Positions 11,007 through 23,749 are shown, counted from the stretch's first letter. The stretch is DNA of 64,000 bases from Piscicola geometra (GCA_943735955.1 OX030963.1:6937811-7001810), one strand, 5' to 3'. Notes: generated by a model from the sequence alone, not told the origin. Numbers and translations: made by a program.

Positions 11007-14000
11007 CATGGGCGGCGATCCTGGGGGGGTCCTGGGGTCAGGACCCCCCCACTTTTTTTTAGTGGGGGGGTCCTGGGGTCAACAATTTTTTTTCTATATC
11101 TATTTTGATATAAGCATAATCGTCAACCATGGAATAAAATTGTTTAATGCAGTAATAAATTGTGAGTATGTATGGGCAGCGATGCTATTGGGGTCCTGGG
11201 GTCCATCTTAACTCTCAATTTTTCAAATAAAATAATTTATCAACTTATATTTTAATACAAGCATGATCGTCAACCATAGCATAAAACAGAATTTTCTTCA
11301 GTAATATTTTTTGTGTAGGCGTAGTTATGATAGCTGCCTGAAACTAAATTATGATTTGTTTACTCAAATATTCTTTCACCTATTTTTTTTGTATTTGTGG
11401 ATATAAATTAAGATATTATATTTTATAGAAATAATTTTCTGATTTTTCAATTTTCGCAAGCAGACATTCAACGACGCTTTTCAGAAAATATCGGTTCATT
11501 TTTTGCAAGCAGGCAGATTTACACTTTTATAATAAAATCATTCATATTATATTACTTTTTTTGCATGGGTGACGATCTTGGGGAATTCTGAGGTCCACCT
11601 TAATATCGGCCCTTTCAATTTTTTAGATGAATTTCAAAAGGCTTCAAACATATAAAAAAATTATTAAGGAACAAAGCTCTATGAGCTGTCTCAAATAAGC
11701 ACAATTAAAAAAGAAAAAAATATTAAAATATTAATTCGATAATTGCGAATCGCGAAGCAAAAAAAGACGCTACCACAATATTCATCCAATATAATACATG
11801 TATTGTACATAGATGATTTATCCTATCTTGGGACTTTCAAGCTAAGCTGATTGCTAATAATAGTTTAGAGCATGAACTGCTTTCTAAATCTAAAAATAGA
11901 ACAAACTACTTTCAAAGATTAAAACATTTTATTAAAGTAGGGATGCTTTTCCGAAAAGACCGGTTCACTTTTTGCAAGCAGACGGATTTGAATTGTTTCT
12001 AAAATTTCGTTTATACTGTTTTATCTGTTTTATCATGGATAAATATCTTACTAAAACTAAAAAAAGATGTTTATGCACTGATTCCTTTGAACTCGAACAC
12101 GAGGTTACACTTTCAGTTCATCAGTTTTCAAGCTTTGTAAGTAAGAAATAACTATAAAAAACTTTTTTTAAATTTTTTTAATATTTACTAATGTTTGAAT
12201 ACAGGGTAAATCAGAAACATCTAATTATCAAAGTAGCAGAAGTACTTCAGAAAAAGTTGAATGTTCAACTACAGCAGTCAACACAGTCATCTACAAGTAT
12301 TTAAGAAAATTTTGTTTTTGATGCTCCTAATCAGCCATTATCTGTAATGCATCTTTTCAAACAAGAAATACTTGTTGGAAAGAGAAAGAAAATTCTCACA
12401 TTCCAATCGGCATGGTTTAAGCGCTTTCATTGGCTCCATGTAACCGAGATAAACAAAATTTTATGCTTCCATTGTTCAAAAGCTAAAAGCCTGTCTTTAT
12501 TATCATTAACCACACAAAATGAAGACGCCTTCATAGACAATGGTTTTGTTAACTGGAAAAAAGCAATTGAAAAATTTGAAAAACATGAAAAATCAGCATG
12601 CCACTCTCACGCTGCATTCCAACTTCAACAATTGAAGAAACCGTCTATTTGTGCACAGCTTTCCAAGCAAAAGCTCACTGAGCAAGCAGGTAATCGTAGT
12701 TGTCTTTTGCAGCTTTTTTCCGTTATACGCTTTCTTGCACGCCAGGCTTTACCATTTCGAGGGCATATTGAAAAGAATGACAATTATAATCAATTACTGG
12801 CTTTGCTAGCTGAAAGACATAATAAACTAAAGTTTTGGTTAAATCAAACTACAAGTTTCATATCGCATGACTGCCAAAATGAAATGCTGATGCTTTTAGC
12901 TCATTTTATCGTTAAAAACATAGTGTGCACTGTTAATGCCGAATCATGCCAGTTTGGTGTTGTGGTTGACGGCACACAAGACTGCAATGGGTTAGAGCAG
13001 GAATCGATATGCATTCGTTTTGTTGATGAAGCTCTCAATGTTAATGAACAGTTTATTGGTTTATTCAGCCCACCAGACACGACCGGAAAAACATTATCTG
13101 TTATAGTAAAAGATGTTTTGATCAGAATTATGCTACCTATAGAAAACCTCAGAGCACAGACTTATGACGGCGCTGCTAACATGAGCGGCCGATACAATGG
13201 TTGTCAGGCTATTATCAGCAGTGAGCATCCGCTTGCATTGTTTTTCCACTGTTCTGCACACTGTGCAAATTTTACTGCCTAGCATACAGCTGCCGCAAAT
13301 CCCTTTGTGAGCAATTCACTTCAGTTTGTCCAAGAGTTAGGTGCCTTGTACAATCGTTCAGGGAAGTTCAAGAAGCAATTTAGTGATGCTTTAGTGTCTC
13401 TTATAATTGACTTGCCTGATGAGCCACTGAATAAAAAGTATAGTATAAAACTTCTTTGTCCTACAAGATGGCTGACCAGAGTATCTGCAGTGTCTTCTGT
13501 GTTTGAACATTATGAAATAATACTTGTTAGCTTGGAATCATTAGCTTCTAATGGTACTGCTGATGATACAGCTGTAAAGGCTCGAGGTCTTTTTTATCAC
13601 CTTCAACAGGGCACTACTGCGCTGGCCCTCAAGGTAGTTGTTTTAGTGTTTTCACTTCTGGAGCAGTTAAACAGATCGTTGCAATCAGCAAGTGCCACGG
13701 TCAGTGGAATGGTTGCAGCGACTGATTCAGTTGTGCAAGAACTGCATCGCCTACGAGCAGATAAACAGTTTAACGCCATTTTCAGAGATGTCAACAGAAT
13801 GGTTTTGGCATATGATCTCGAGCCGATTGCTGTACCTCGGGTGCGAAAGCCGCCCCAAAAGTGTTGTGGGGTGAGCCCAGCTTATGTAGCAACAACACCC
13901 GAAGAGCATTATCGAGCAGCTTATTACGCTGTTATAGACATTGCAATCATGCAACTCACAGAAAGGTTCAATCGAGATTCTCCTGGTTTGCGTTTATACT

Positions 14001-15799
14001 TGCAGCTGGAGAAAATGTGGCTAACTGGTGAAGTGAACCATGATATTTGCAAGCAGTATCGTGAGTTAAATGCAAATAGTATTTGTTCACAGTTAGCTAT
14101 GTTTAAAGACCAGAATGAATACAGAACTTTATCACAAGTGCAAAAAATAATGTAAGCTATGATCCCGGAAGTCAGACATCTCTTTCCTCAGGTTGAAAGG
14201 TTGATCAGGTTGATGCTTGTTTGTCCAACAACGTCCTGTACTGCAGAAAGATCTTTTAGTGCTTTGCGGCGTCTTAAGACTTGGTTGCGTGCAACTATGA
14301 CACAGCCTCGCTTGAATTCACTGGCCGTTTGTCATGCACATCAGGATATACTTGACAGTATAGATTTAAAAAAGCTAGCAGAAGAATTTGCTAGTCGGTC
14401 AGACATTCGAAGGGGTCTTTTTGGAAATTGGAGTTAGCGAGCTGTGGGGAGAAGATAGGAGAACAGACAGAGAAGGTATTCTATGTTATCTGGATATACA
14501 CAGTGGGCCAAAAAAATTTCCCAATGTATATTTGTTTATAAATTTGCCAAATTTAAATCAATTTGAAATTTTTTAAAACTATTTGACTCAGAAATAAATG
14601 GAAAACAAGATGTTGTAACATTTATTTAGATTCTTTTAATGTGCATTCTTTTCACCTAGTGAAACTAAAACAAGTGTGAAATTTGCGAAAACTGTATTAT
14701 AAAACACAAACATATTTCGATATTTTCACATTTGTTTCAACTTCACAAGGTGAATGTATTACAGATTAAAAGGGTCAAAATAAATTTTTCTTAAATCTTG
14801 TTCCTTATTCATTTCTGAGTCAAACTGTGAAAAAATTGAAAATCGCTTTACATTTGCCAAAGTTATATACAAATATATAGCGGTATGTTTTTTTTGACCC
14901 AGCGTGTATATTTATCTGTCTGTTTGACTGGCTAACCCAATAAAGTGTTTATTTATCGTTAGAGTTTCATTAACAAAAGGAATACAGATTTATGCCTGGT
15001 CTACCTAGTTAGTTATGCTACACATTTATGTTATATTGATATTCTAATTTTTAGTGGCTTGACATTTATATATACTTCTATAATATGATGACTGTAAAAA
15101 CAGATTGTCCGGACATTTAATTATTATTCATTTGTTGTTACATTTGACACTATTGAAAGGAATTTCACTATTTTATTGGAACATAGGCATATGGATACAA
15201 ATCTGCGCACATTTTTTAAATGGTTGTTTTAATGTTATGCAAATTTATTTTTTTAGAAAAAGAACTGATAAATAGATTTTTCAAAATAATAAAAAGATTT
15301 GTGGAAACTTTTTTTTAGTCGTTCATAAAATCATTGAAAAAAAAGTAAATGAATGAAAAAACATAATAATAACATTAATTGAATCTATAACACGCAGTGC
15401 AAAACTTTTTTTTTCTCAAATCGCTAAAAACTTTAAAATAAAGTTAAATTTTTCTTCAAACTCGTGGACCGTGGTTATATTTTTAGAGTGGTGGTTTTGA
15501 TATTAGTAGGGTTGATGGCTAGTTGTAATTGAATTTATATAGATGACCAATAATAAAAGCTATTAAAATCGTTTTTTTCTTCAAATCGCTTAAAGTGGCA
15601 ATATAAAAATATTTTTTATTAAGTATCGAATAATTTTTAATGGTTGGCCATACAAATATTAGTAGTTGATACAAAAATAATTCGCAATACAGCAACCAAT
15701 ACTAAATAGTATCGCTGTCACTGAATTGGCCGATACCAGTTCTTTGATTTTAACCCTGAGGGGGACCCCCCCAAGATTTTCTACAGATCGCCGCCCCTG
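11007..15799 (+). mobile_element. hAT transposon, near-complete, with 8-bp target duplication
   Basis: Left end CATGGGCGGCGATCC at 11007, right end GATCGCCGCCCCTG at 15786-15799, forming an imperfect terminal inverted repeat (CAKGGGCGGCGATC). The element is flanked by GTGGTAGT at 10999-11006 and 15800-15807, an exact 8-base target site duplication as expected for hAT elements. Its length of 4793 bases suits an autonomous member. It carries a transposase gene with two in-frame stops. The flank itself has GTGGTAGT-like repeats, so a chance match is possible, but the paired inverted repeats argue for real ends. Confidence 0.9.
12036..14437 (+). pseudogene. hAT transposase (ZMYM1/DUF4371-like), inactivated
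   Basis: DNA transposase that would cut and paste this element. A short first exon may start with the ATG at 12036 and end at a donor TTT|GTAAGTAAG (12138), with an acceptor ATACAG near 12206; the frame is lost near 12303. The main frame 12347-13282 has a zinc-finger-like part (ILCFHCSKAK near 12458), the first catalytic Asp region VVDGTQDCNG near 12965 and TYDGAANMSGRYNGCQ near 13160. TAG at 13280 interrupts it. The frame continues at 13307-14155, where TAA stops it, and then at 14159-14437 with the hAT dimerisation region (CTAERSFSALRRLKTWLRA). The related copy at 4.1-5.5 kb has sense codons at both stop positions, so the stops here are secondary damage. Confidence 0.9.
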
Positions 15800-15889
15800 G
15801 TGGTAGTCATAGTGTGGTTGTAGTGGTAGTCTTGTTATGGTGTTAGTGTGGGCTGTAGTGGTACTCTTGTGGTGGTAGTGTGGTTGCTG

Positions 15890-16470
15890 GGTAGCAATCA
15901 CATGGACGAAGCCACTCTGAAGCAGTTATGGCTCGACAAGATGTCCAACCAGATTAAACCAATCCTTGCGTTTTCAATGAACAAGCCACTGGCAGAGCTG
16001 CCGATGCAAGCAGACAGAATGGTGAAGCTACAGCAAATCACCATCACACAAGTTTCATCCCAACCCATGTTAGAGATACATACGCGGCTTCAGCTAATTA
16101 CCACAAGTATGACCACTTCAGCTGCTAACGAAAATCGACCATGAGAGAGAATTCGTTCAAACAGTCGACACAATTCACCTCGTTCCAGAAGCTCGAACAC
16201 CACGTCAGGCATGTGCTTTACCATCAAACGTTTGGGAAACAGGCACGAAAATGCACACCACCATGCACTTTCGCTTATTTAAAAAGCAGGGCCGGACAGT
16301 AAGAGCGACATCTGTCCACGGCCAACAAAACATGAGTCGTCTATTGTTCATAAAAGACGCATTCAACAACCTCAAGTTCCTAATCGACACTGGTGCAGAC
16401 GTAAGCGTCATTCCCCCACCAGCCAATCATTCTCTCACCCCATCATCATTAACCGTTAATGATACACGTC
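15890..16470 (+). pseudogene. Ty3/Gypsy retrotransposon gag-protease relic
   Basis: Right after the hAT element is a fragment of a retrotransposon polyprotein. A gag-like part (ATLKQLWLDKMSNQIKPIL near 15913) leads to a frame containing FGKQARKCTPPC (about 16229-16264), typical of the gag end. A different frame then carries the aspartic-protease motif FLIDTGADVSVIP (about 16376-16415). A stop at 16142 and frameshifts break it. No reverse transcriptase follows: the sequence is interrupted near 16500 by a MITE. Confidence 0.8.
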
Positions 16471-16507
16471 GTTGCTTTATATTATTTGATAATGTCTTGT
16501 ATATACA

Positions 16508-16876
16508 TGGGCGGTGATCCTGTGGGGGTTCTGGGTACCGAACCTCCCCCAACATTTTGATAGGAATCCACCTTAATGTGAACCCTCTCACTTTTATCAT
16601 TGATTTTTGAAAAAACTCTTGTTTAGATACGTGCATTATTGTCAACCATGACATAAAACAGAAATTTTATATAGTAATATATTTTAGTTTGTGTAGTTAG
16701 AGCTGTCTAAAACCAAACTATTCTTTGCTTACTTATATATTATTATAAAACAAGTTTAAATTTTTTTTTCAAGTGGGGTAAGGGGGAGTCTGGGCCCCAA
16801 GACCCTCCCAGGATCGTCTATGCTGGGTAGGATCCCCTCCTCCCTCCAAGATTTGAAGCAGATCGCCGTCTTTGGT
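16508..16876. mobile_element. Non-autonomous hAT-related element (MITE)
   Basis: Starts CATGGGCGGTGATCC and ends GATCGCCGTCTTTGG, matching the terminal inverted repeats of the hAT element at 11007-15799. Subterminal DNA (GTCAACCATGACATAAAACAG near 16639) matches that element's 5' region. It is about 370 bases with no coding capacity. I could not see a clean target duplication. Confidence 0.7.
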
Positions 16877-17090
16877 TTTCTATAATACTCTTTTTTTAAA
16901 CTTTCTAAATGCTCCCAAAATAAAATTCAAGATTTCTGACTCGGAAGGTTTTCATTAAACTTGAAAGGCGTTTATTGGAAAAAAATGGTTAAATAGTGAA
17001 CTGAATATATCCATGAGCCATAATCTGCGTTAAAATGAAGCACAAGTTTAAATGTTAAACTGAAAATAGGCACGTTGTAAGACATTTTTC

Positions 17091-18104
17091 TTACAAATCA
17101 AGCATCATCATGAACGACTTCAAATATGTTTCATGAGTGCCGTCAAAAGTGAACCAGTGAACTCCAGTTCCTGGTCCTTTTTTGTCACCATTGTACTTGC
17201 CATTAGGATTGCAATGGTGGCAGTCATTGTACCACCAAGCTCCAAAGTAATTTTGAGCACAGTGCTTATTGCTCTTATCGTTGTCTTGGTCTTTGGCGCT
17301 GAAAAACATTCCATTATGAACTACGATCGAGTCCCCTGTATTTTGGGTGTAGTAACTGTTATTTAAAAAATGTTTATTTATTTTAAAATGTCAATTTTTT
17401 AACAATAATTTATTTCATTTACCTGCTGATCCTGTATATCCACTGACATGGAGCTTGTACTTGTTCTCACTTCCTTCAACCTTAAAATTATCATACTTAG
17501 CCCATTTCATCGTTCCATCCCAGCCTTCCATCACGACAAGGAGTTTGCTGCCATTCTTCGTCAATTCGTGAATGACCTTCAAACCTAGTGTTGATCATTC
17601 TCCTCGAGTGAAATAGTGAAATTATAAAGAAAAAAATATTTTTTCAATAATTGAAACTTCAAATTGTGAGTTTCGAACTAAATCAGAAAAAAAGGATTTT
17701 ATTTCAAACAATAAAATTTTAAACCCAGCCAAAAGTTTTCTTCAATGTTTCCAAATCCATCTTCGTATTCTTCAAAGCTTCGGTAGAAGTCTACTGATCC
17801 ACTGACTCTTCTCTGGAAAGTCTGGTAAAAAAGAAAGAAATATTTAAACAGTTTTTTTAGAAATTCAATCAAACTATTTAAAAAGTTCTATTCACTTACA
17901 AATATTTCAAATGTCTACAAATACGAAGCTTTCAACTTCACAGCAAGGTTTTAAATATTTGGCTTACAGTTCACTCACCACCCAGTTTTCGGTTCCCAAA
18001 AAGCTGAACTCGTTTTTTTTCAGTCGGAAAGTTGACATGTTGAAACAGGTTTGATGAGAAAGGGCACAGTGCAGTACCAAAAGCAAAAAGAATGAACGAA
18101 TCAT
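17091..18104 (-). CDS. Secreted fibrinogen-related domain (FReD) protein, four exons
   Basis: Exons on the minus strand: 18104-17979, 17821-17725, 17584-17423 and 17335-17091 (stop TAA), all phase-compatible with GT-AG introns. Residues 1-16 (MIRSFFLLLVLHCALS) are a signal peptide. A short N-terminal segment with a Cys is followed by a nearly complete fibrinogen C-terminal-like domain: QRRVSGSVDFYRSF, GFGNIEENFWLG, HNGMFFSAKDQDND (calcium-binding region) and CAQNYFGAWWYNDCHHCNPN. The total is about 209 residues, short because there is no coiled-coil or collagen stalk. Invertebrate FReD proteins of this kind (ficolin, tachylectin and techylectin relatives) bind acetylated sugars in innate immunity; ligand and role here are inferred only. 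The C-terminal MMMLDL replaces the usual K.MMIRP end. No stop or frameshift was seen, so this is probably a functional gene. Confidence 0.9.
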
Positions 18105-18149
18105 ATTGCTCTTGTAGACTTTCTACTGAGGCATCCGTTTGCTGTCTGG

Positions 18150-18157
18150 TATTTATA
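18150..18157 (-). promoter_or_regulatory. TATA box of the FReD gene
   Basis: TATAAATA on the minus strand, 46 bases upstream of the start codon. That predicts a transcription start about 15-25 bases before the ATG, hence a very short 5' leader. Confidence 0.6.
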
Positions 18158-18199
18158 GAGAACATCAGCTTTCAAACGCGGGTATCTCATGTGAATCGA

Positions 18200-19975
18200 C
18201 TCGGGTTAACTAGAAAAGCATTAAGCGTTCTTAAAAAATCTATTGAAATAATAGTGAAAAAATGTGATAAGATAAGAAAAATTAAAACACGTTTTTTTAG
18301 TATAAATATAAACCAATATTATTATTATATATTATTCTAGTTTGTCACTAAACCTTGAAACACCATGCACAAGGCGCATTTTCTATCTTTAAAATGTATT
18401 TTTAAAAGATGGTGCGTCTCATAAATAGAGTTTAGCTTGAGATCTCAGACGTTACCAGGCACTAAGGCTTTTAAGAAAAACTGCTTAAATGAAAAAAAAA
18501 ACAGAAAAACGAAAAAGCTTTTAATTACTGTATTAAAGAAATAAATTAGTATTGCATCAAAGACTTGTACTTAGTTCACATCAGGCTGAATGAATACTTT
18601 ATGTTATTTAGTCTTTGCAAGTTCACGGCGATCGAACTGCGGCTTGAAACTTACATTTTGGCGAGACTTCAGTGAAGATGTGACGCTCAAACAAGTTAAG
18701 TCTCTTGTGACTCACACGGTTGAAACAAGTTCTTTGCACTCAGAAAATAGAAAAAAAGCTGCTGATTTAGTTGACATCCTAATTTGAACAAAAATACAGC
18801 TTTCTTATGTTGCAAAATTATGAGTTTTAAAAAAATAATAACTAGTTTGCATTCTCAGAAAATTTTTCTAGTTTTTATTTTATACATTTTTATAGCAATG
18901 TTGTGCAAACGCATTGCGTGGAGCTTGTTCCACGGAAAGAGCTTGGAGGGCATGCTGGAGTGGCTCAGTATTGTCTCCTTGGAACGCGGAACTGGAGCTT
19001 GATGTTGTTTTCAATGGAACTGGAACTATTTTCGTGCTCCGCAATTTCATTCTGATTGTTAAAAAAATTTAATGTAAACGGTTTTACTTTTGTAATCATT
19101 CATTTTTTCGATAAAATTCAACTTGATTGCTTATGTTCACAAATAAATAGGTGCACGAGGGCAAAGTGATTGCTGCCTATCAGAGGTAGGACTGGAACAT
19201 TTTCAATCCAAGTCACAATTTTTTCCTGATTTTTCTCGTTTTCACTGATCATCAGAATTTTGGTTTCAGGTCCCGTTCCGTTTTGCCAGACAAACAGACC
19301 AAGCTGGGAAAGGTGTTCTGCAAATGAGAACAATAGAGAATATAAATAAAAAGAGTGTTCTAAAAAGATGGAAGAAATGTTTTGAAGAATTTATGAATGA
19401 AGAGAAGGAAAGCGAGAGAAGGTTGAAGAGGTGAAGTTGTGTTGAATGAGAAGTGAACGAGTTTACTAATGAATAAGTCAGGATAAAAATGAAAAAATTG
19501 AAAACAACAAGTTATTAATTTTATATTATTGAATTATGTTTTTCATTACAACTGTATTTGTATGTGAACCAAATAAAATAAAATATATTAAATAAAAGCA
19601 ATTTCAAAAATTATTTCTACTTCATACGCACAATCCCTCCTTAATCGATGTTTCCCTTCTCGTGTTAATCGTTCTTTCCTTTTCTAAGCTCATGTGACTG
19701 TAAAGTTAATTTATTTTCTGAGTAAAATTACGCTGAGATAAATTATCTTAAATAAACGCAAAAAAAGTGTTAAATAATAAGAAAACAAGACTATTTCCAT
19801 TGCAGAATGTACCGTGAAACCAATACGCTTTTACCCTCCAATTAATGAAATAAGCAGCACCATCTGTCAGATAGAATTCCAATTAGGAAGGATATAGAAA
19901 ATCAAAACTACCTGAGTGTCTCGTAATCTTATTCAGAATTTTTTCTTTTTGAAAGTTATTATCTAACTGTTTTCA
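18200..19975. other. No gene seen, AT-rich
   Basis: Short open frames only (18590-18787 and 18784-19002 on plus; 19118-19333 on minus), none with splice-bounded or family-like content. A GTGCG.CT.ATA motif near 18410 resembles ones near 33300, 49095 and 51485 and may be a transposon-end remnant. Confidence 0.5.
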
Positions 19976-19984
19976 ATGATGTTG

Positions 19985-21165
19985 TTGGCATTCATCCATC
20001 TCGTGAGATGATGATAGCGCTCTGATGTGTTCTTAGGCGGCAGCTTCTAGAGTGGCTCAGCAGACCGATCCTGGATCGACAGTCTCTGCTGCAGTGGCTG
20101 CAGGTGAAGTCGGATGGAGTATCGAGAGCCTGATTCTGCTGCCTCATTTTTCTTCTTTGCCTTCGGGATTCCAGATGTTGCCTGCGTTCTTCCTCGCCCT
20201 TCTTGATGCCTTTGTGGACAGTCTGGTGCCAGCCCCTCCGGTCATCGGCTAGCTCTTCCCATCTACCAGGGTCGATACCCGTAAGTTTGAGATCGCGTTT
20301 GCAGACGTCTTTGAAGCGTAGTTGCCAACGACCAACTGGACGATGTCCTGTAGCCAGCTCGCCATAGAGGATGTCCTTGGGTATGCGACCTTCTTTCATT
20401 CGACGCACTCGACCCAGCCAGCGTAGACGTCTTTGGCATAGAAGGAGCTGTATGCTGAGTGAGTTGGTTTGACTGAGTACGGCTGTGTTGATGACTTTGT
20501 CTTTTGCCAAGGATACGTCGGAGACAGCGAAGATGAAAGCTTTCGAGACGATCTTCTTGCCTGGCATAGGTGGTCCAGGTTTCGTTGCCATACAACAGAG
20601 TGCTGAGAACGCATGCTTGGTACACTTTGAGCTTGGTGTTTCGTGTCAGTTGGCTGTTAGTCCATACACGTTTGCTCAATCTGGCCATGACGCTGGCTGC
20701 TTTGGCGAGCCTCTTGTCAATCTCGATTTCGAGGGATAGGCTGCTAGTAATGACGGAGCCCAAGTATGTGAACTTGTCAGTGGCTTCCAGCACCTGATTG
20801 TCGATTGTGATTGAGGGTAGAACAGGGATGTTTTGACCCATGAAGCTGGTTTTCTTGATACTGATGGTCAGACCAAATTCCCTGCAAGCCTGAGCAAAGC
20901 GATTCATCAGCTGCTGAAGGTTTTCCTCCGTGTGTGACACCAAGGGCACATCATCAGAGAACAGCATGTCTCTGATGAGGACAGTGCGAATTTTTGTCTA
21001 TGCTCTTAGGTGTGCCATGTTCAGCAGTTTCCCGTCACTTCTGGTGTGTAAATGAACACCTTCGGCAGACTCTTTAAATGCAAAGTTCAACAGCATCGAG
21101 AAGAAGATGCCGAATAATGTAGGCGCTAGCACACAATCCTGTTTGACCCCACTTTGTTTTCAATA
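19985..21165 (-). mobile_element. Non-LTR retrotransposon (LINE), 3' half
   Basis: Minus-strand reverse transcriptase C-terminal half. The order is VKQDCVLAPTLFGIFFSMLL (about 21155-21094), the active-site region as FSDDVPLVSHTEENLQQLMN (Ser replaces the usual Ala of F/YADD), TYLGSVI, WTNSQL and ACVLSTLLYGNETWTTY. The frame shifts near 20480, and a second frame continues with RLRWLGRVRRMKEGRIPKD, a long basic region and a terminal C2H2-like motif CSHCSRDC..H..SC ending at 19992. It is 5'-truncated and frameshifted, so inactive. The clade cannot be assigned by eye. Confidence 0.85.
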
Positions 21166-22560
21166 ATCTTAGATTTTATGAAATTTGTCAAAAATACTTC
21201 TTACAAATGAAAGGTTTTAATTAAATTTTTCCATGTTTAAATTCATACATACGTTTTATTTAAATGTAGATTAAACCACTAAAAATATTTAAAAAGAGTT
21301 AAGAAGATTTAAATCCTTCGATGAAATCATGAAGTTCTCGAATGCTTTAGTCATAGAACTTATGAAAAACAGCTGAAAAACTCAAACGTTCTTTTGTTAG
21401 CCATCTTGGTAGCCGCTTTTACCAGCTGATAAATTAGTAAAATAAACGGTTTTAAGTAGAATATTATGACATTTAAATGATAATTAATTAGTATCAATTG
21501 AAATGGTTGTTTACTGTTAGTGGTTTTTTGGTCCGTTGAAGGATGGCTGCAGCAAACCAGGTGCAAGTTGTAGCCTGCAACAACAAAGGGGATACCAGCC
21601 ACAACAACAACAACAACAAGTTTCAGTCCTGGCAAGTCTCTACACCGAGAAGATAAAAAAATTAAGATGATGATGTTTTTTGAGAAGAATAATTGTCTTT
21701 TTTATATAGCGTCCAGGAATGCAACTGAAGCGCTTTGATGATGGTTTTGTGGTGATGATGATGCTGTAGTAGGAATGAGGGTGCTGTGATGATGAAAGAG
21801 GTGCAGTATTGGTAATGATATTGATGTTGTGACAATGATGCTCATGGTGATGTGGGCGAGGTTGGATTTGAAGGGTTATTAAACTAATTATGAAGGTTTT
21901 TTGTTAAAGTTTACAATATCATATTACAATGAAAGTTTTCCCAAAAAGCATAAGGAGCCTGCTAACAGCCTCTTTTGCCGAATCTCATGACTTGGCATAC
22001 TTCTTGCCTGGGTTAGCTACTCTTTAAATCTAATTAGCACAACCCATTGCTTAATAATCCAAAATGTTTGCAGCGATGTGTGATGTAGATGTCTGGAACA
22101 GGGATAATGGTTTTTAACCATATTTCCAAAATTTTATCGTCGCAAATCGGCTTTTGTGAGACTTGGACTAAAATTAAAACTGAACAATTGAATATAATAA
22201 GTTATACTAACACTTGTATTGAAAAGATCCTATAACTTTTAAAAGTTAACTACGTATCCACTGTCAACAAACAATTTCCTGTAAACACCAATACCATCAC
22301 ACCAAGGATCTCAACTTCTTAAAAAATAAAATCTATTAACAGAATAAAGTTTGAAAATTAAAAACATCAAACTTAGGCTATGTGTTGAATCTCCAAAGAT
22401 CTGAACAGCCAAGTATTATTAACTTCCATATTTCTTGGTCTTGAGGGAACACAAATCAGTTGAGCTCAAGAAAGCTCCAACATACTTGCAAACGTTCAGG
22501 GTAGCAGTGCGGGGAACTGTAAAAGAGTCTCAAGTGTGTGCCGTGTGACGTTTCCGCTGG
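21166..22560. other. No gene seen
   Basis: AT-rich DNA with a short CAACAACAA tract at 21600-21620 and GATGATG-type tracts at 21665-21850. No exon with splice sites and protein-like content was identified. Confidence 0.5.
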
Positions 22561-22641
22561 TTTCAAGCTGCAGTGAAGGCAGTGCTGAAGTGCTCGAGCC
22601 ATTACATTGACAGCTTGTTTGAGAGAAAGTTTGTGTTGCAG

Positions 22642-23690
22642 ACATGTACTGGAGCCGGGACTTTGGCAGCTACGAAGAGTTCTTCGAAGCAGAATTCAAC
22701 GAGATGCGAAAGAAGAAAGTTCCAGGAGTTGATAAGGTTCTTGATGGAAAAGGGGGAAGAGTTGAAATGAGGTAGGGAAGAAAGAGGTGACATGTGGTTT
22801 TGGTTTACAATGACGTGTGATTCAAGGGTTTGTAAATTGATGAACGAAAGCAAGGTGTGAGCAGGTTGAAGTAAAAAATATATGTAAATAGAGGTAGGAT
22901 CGGGACTATTTTTTATTCCCGGTCCCGTTCCAATCTATAATTTTCTTTCCGTTTCGTTCCTTTCCTGCCTCCTTTTATTACTATTTCACTATTTTGAAAT
23001 GTATAAATATATCGCTCAAAATGACCATAATTTTGCAGTTTGATATGCTGACGGACCTTGAACGAATGGGTGAGTTAACGCACCTCTCAGTTACAGAAAG
23101 CTTATCAACCATTATCATTATTATTTTCATTATCCTTTTCACTGCTATTATCATTATCACTCATTATCATTATCACTCATTATCATTATCACTTATTATC
23201 ATTATTACTTTTTATCATTATCACTTATTATCATTATCACTTATTATCATTATCACTTATTATCATTATCACTTATTATCATTATCACTTATTATCATTA
23301 TCACTTATTATCATTATCACTTATTATCATTATCACTCATCATTTTCACTGCCATTATATTTTTAACTGCGATTATCATTAATTATCAGTAATAGAAACA
23401 ATGTTATTACTGAGAATGGTATCTTCATTGATTTTTATGGGAACTTTTCTGTTCCATGTTGCGATGATGATGATGATGTTGATGATGATGATGATAATGA
23501 TGATGATGATGATTATGATGATGATGATGATGATCATGATGATAATAATGATGATGACGATAATGATCATGATGATGAGAATAATGATGATGATTTTGTT
23601 CCCTTAGTTGCCTCAGAAGTATACGCGAAGTTTGCCGACTCGAAGACATTCAAGGTGGAAGAAAAGAACCTTCGAGCCATGTTCACATTT
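22642..23690 (+). CDS. Candidate three-exon fragment of an unrecognised gene
   Basis: Three short plus-strand exons join in phase. Exon 22642 to about 22733 follows GTGTTGCAG and encodes DMYWSRDFGSYEEFFEAEFN and a Lys-rich run. Exon 23040-23069 follows TTTTGCAG, encodes FDMLTDLERM and ends at a strong donor G|GTGAGTT. Exon 23608 to about 23660 follows CCCTTAG and encodes ASEVYAKFADSKTFK, ending at AAG|GTGGAA. The first donor (AAG|GTTCTT) is weak; an alternative ATGAG|GTAGGG at 22771 breaks phase with the second exon. Introns are full of microsatellites. The family is not recognised. Confidence 0.4.
23105..23350. repeat. (ATTATC)(ATTATCACTT) tetra/hexanucleotide repeat
   Basis: Repeats of TATCATTATCACTTAT, interspersed with TCATTATCAC. 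Low-complexity frames through it are artefacts. Confidence 0.92.
23459..23600. repeat. (GAT)n microsatellite
   Basis: About 45 GAT/GATAAT units with substitutions. Confidence 0.93.
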
Positions 23691-23749
23691 CTAATTTCTT
23701 TTGATCATAATAATTCTTCAACAATTATTATCAGCTGTTCCACGATTAA

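Noticed and set aside
16205..16654. Minus-strand frames opposite the retrotransposon relic
   Set aside because: The plus strand carries the protease motif DTGADVSVIP; the minus frames show nothing recognisable.
20052..20797. Plus-strand frames of 66-84 residues
   Set aside because: Antisense shadows of the minus-strand LINE reverse transcriptase.
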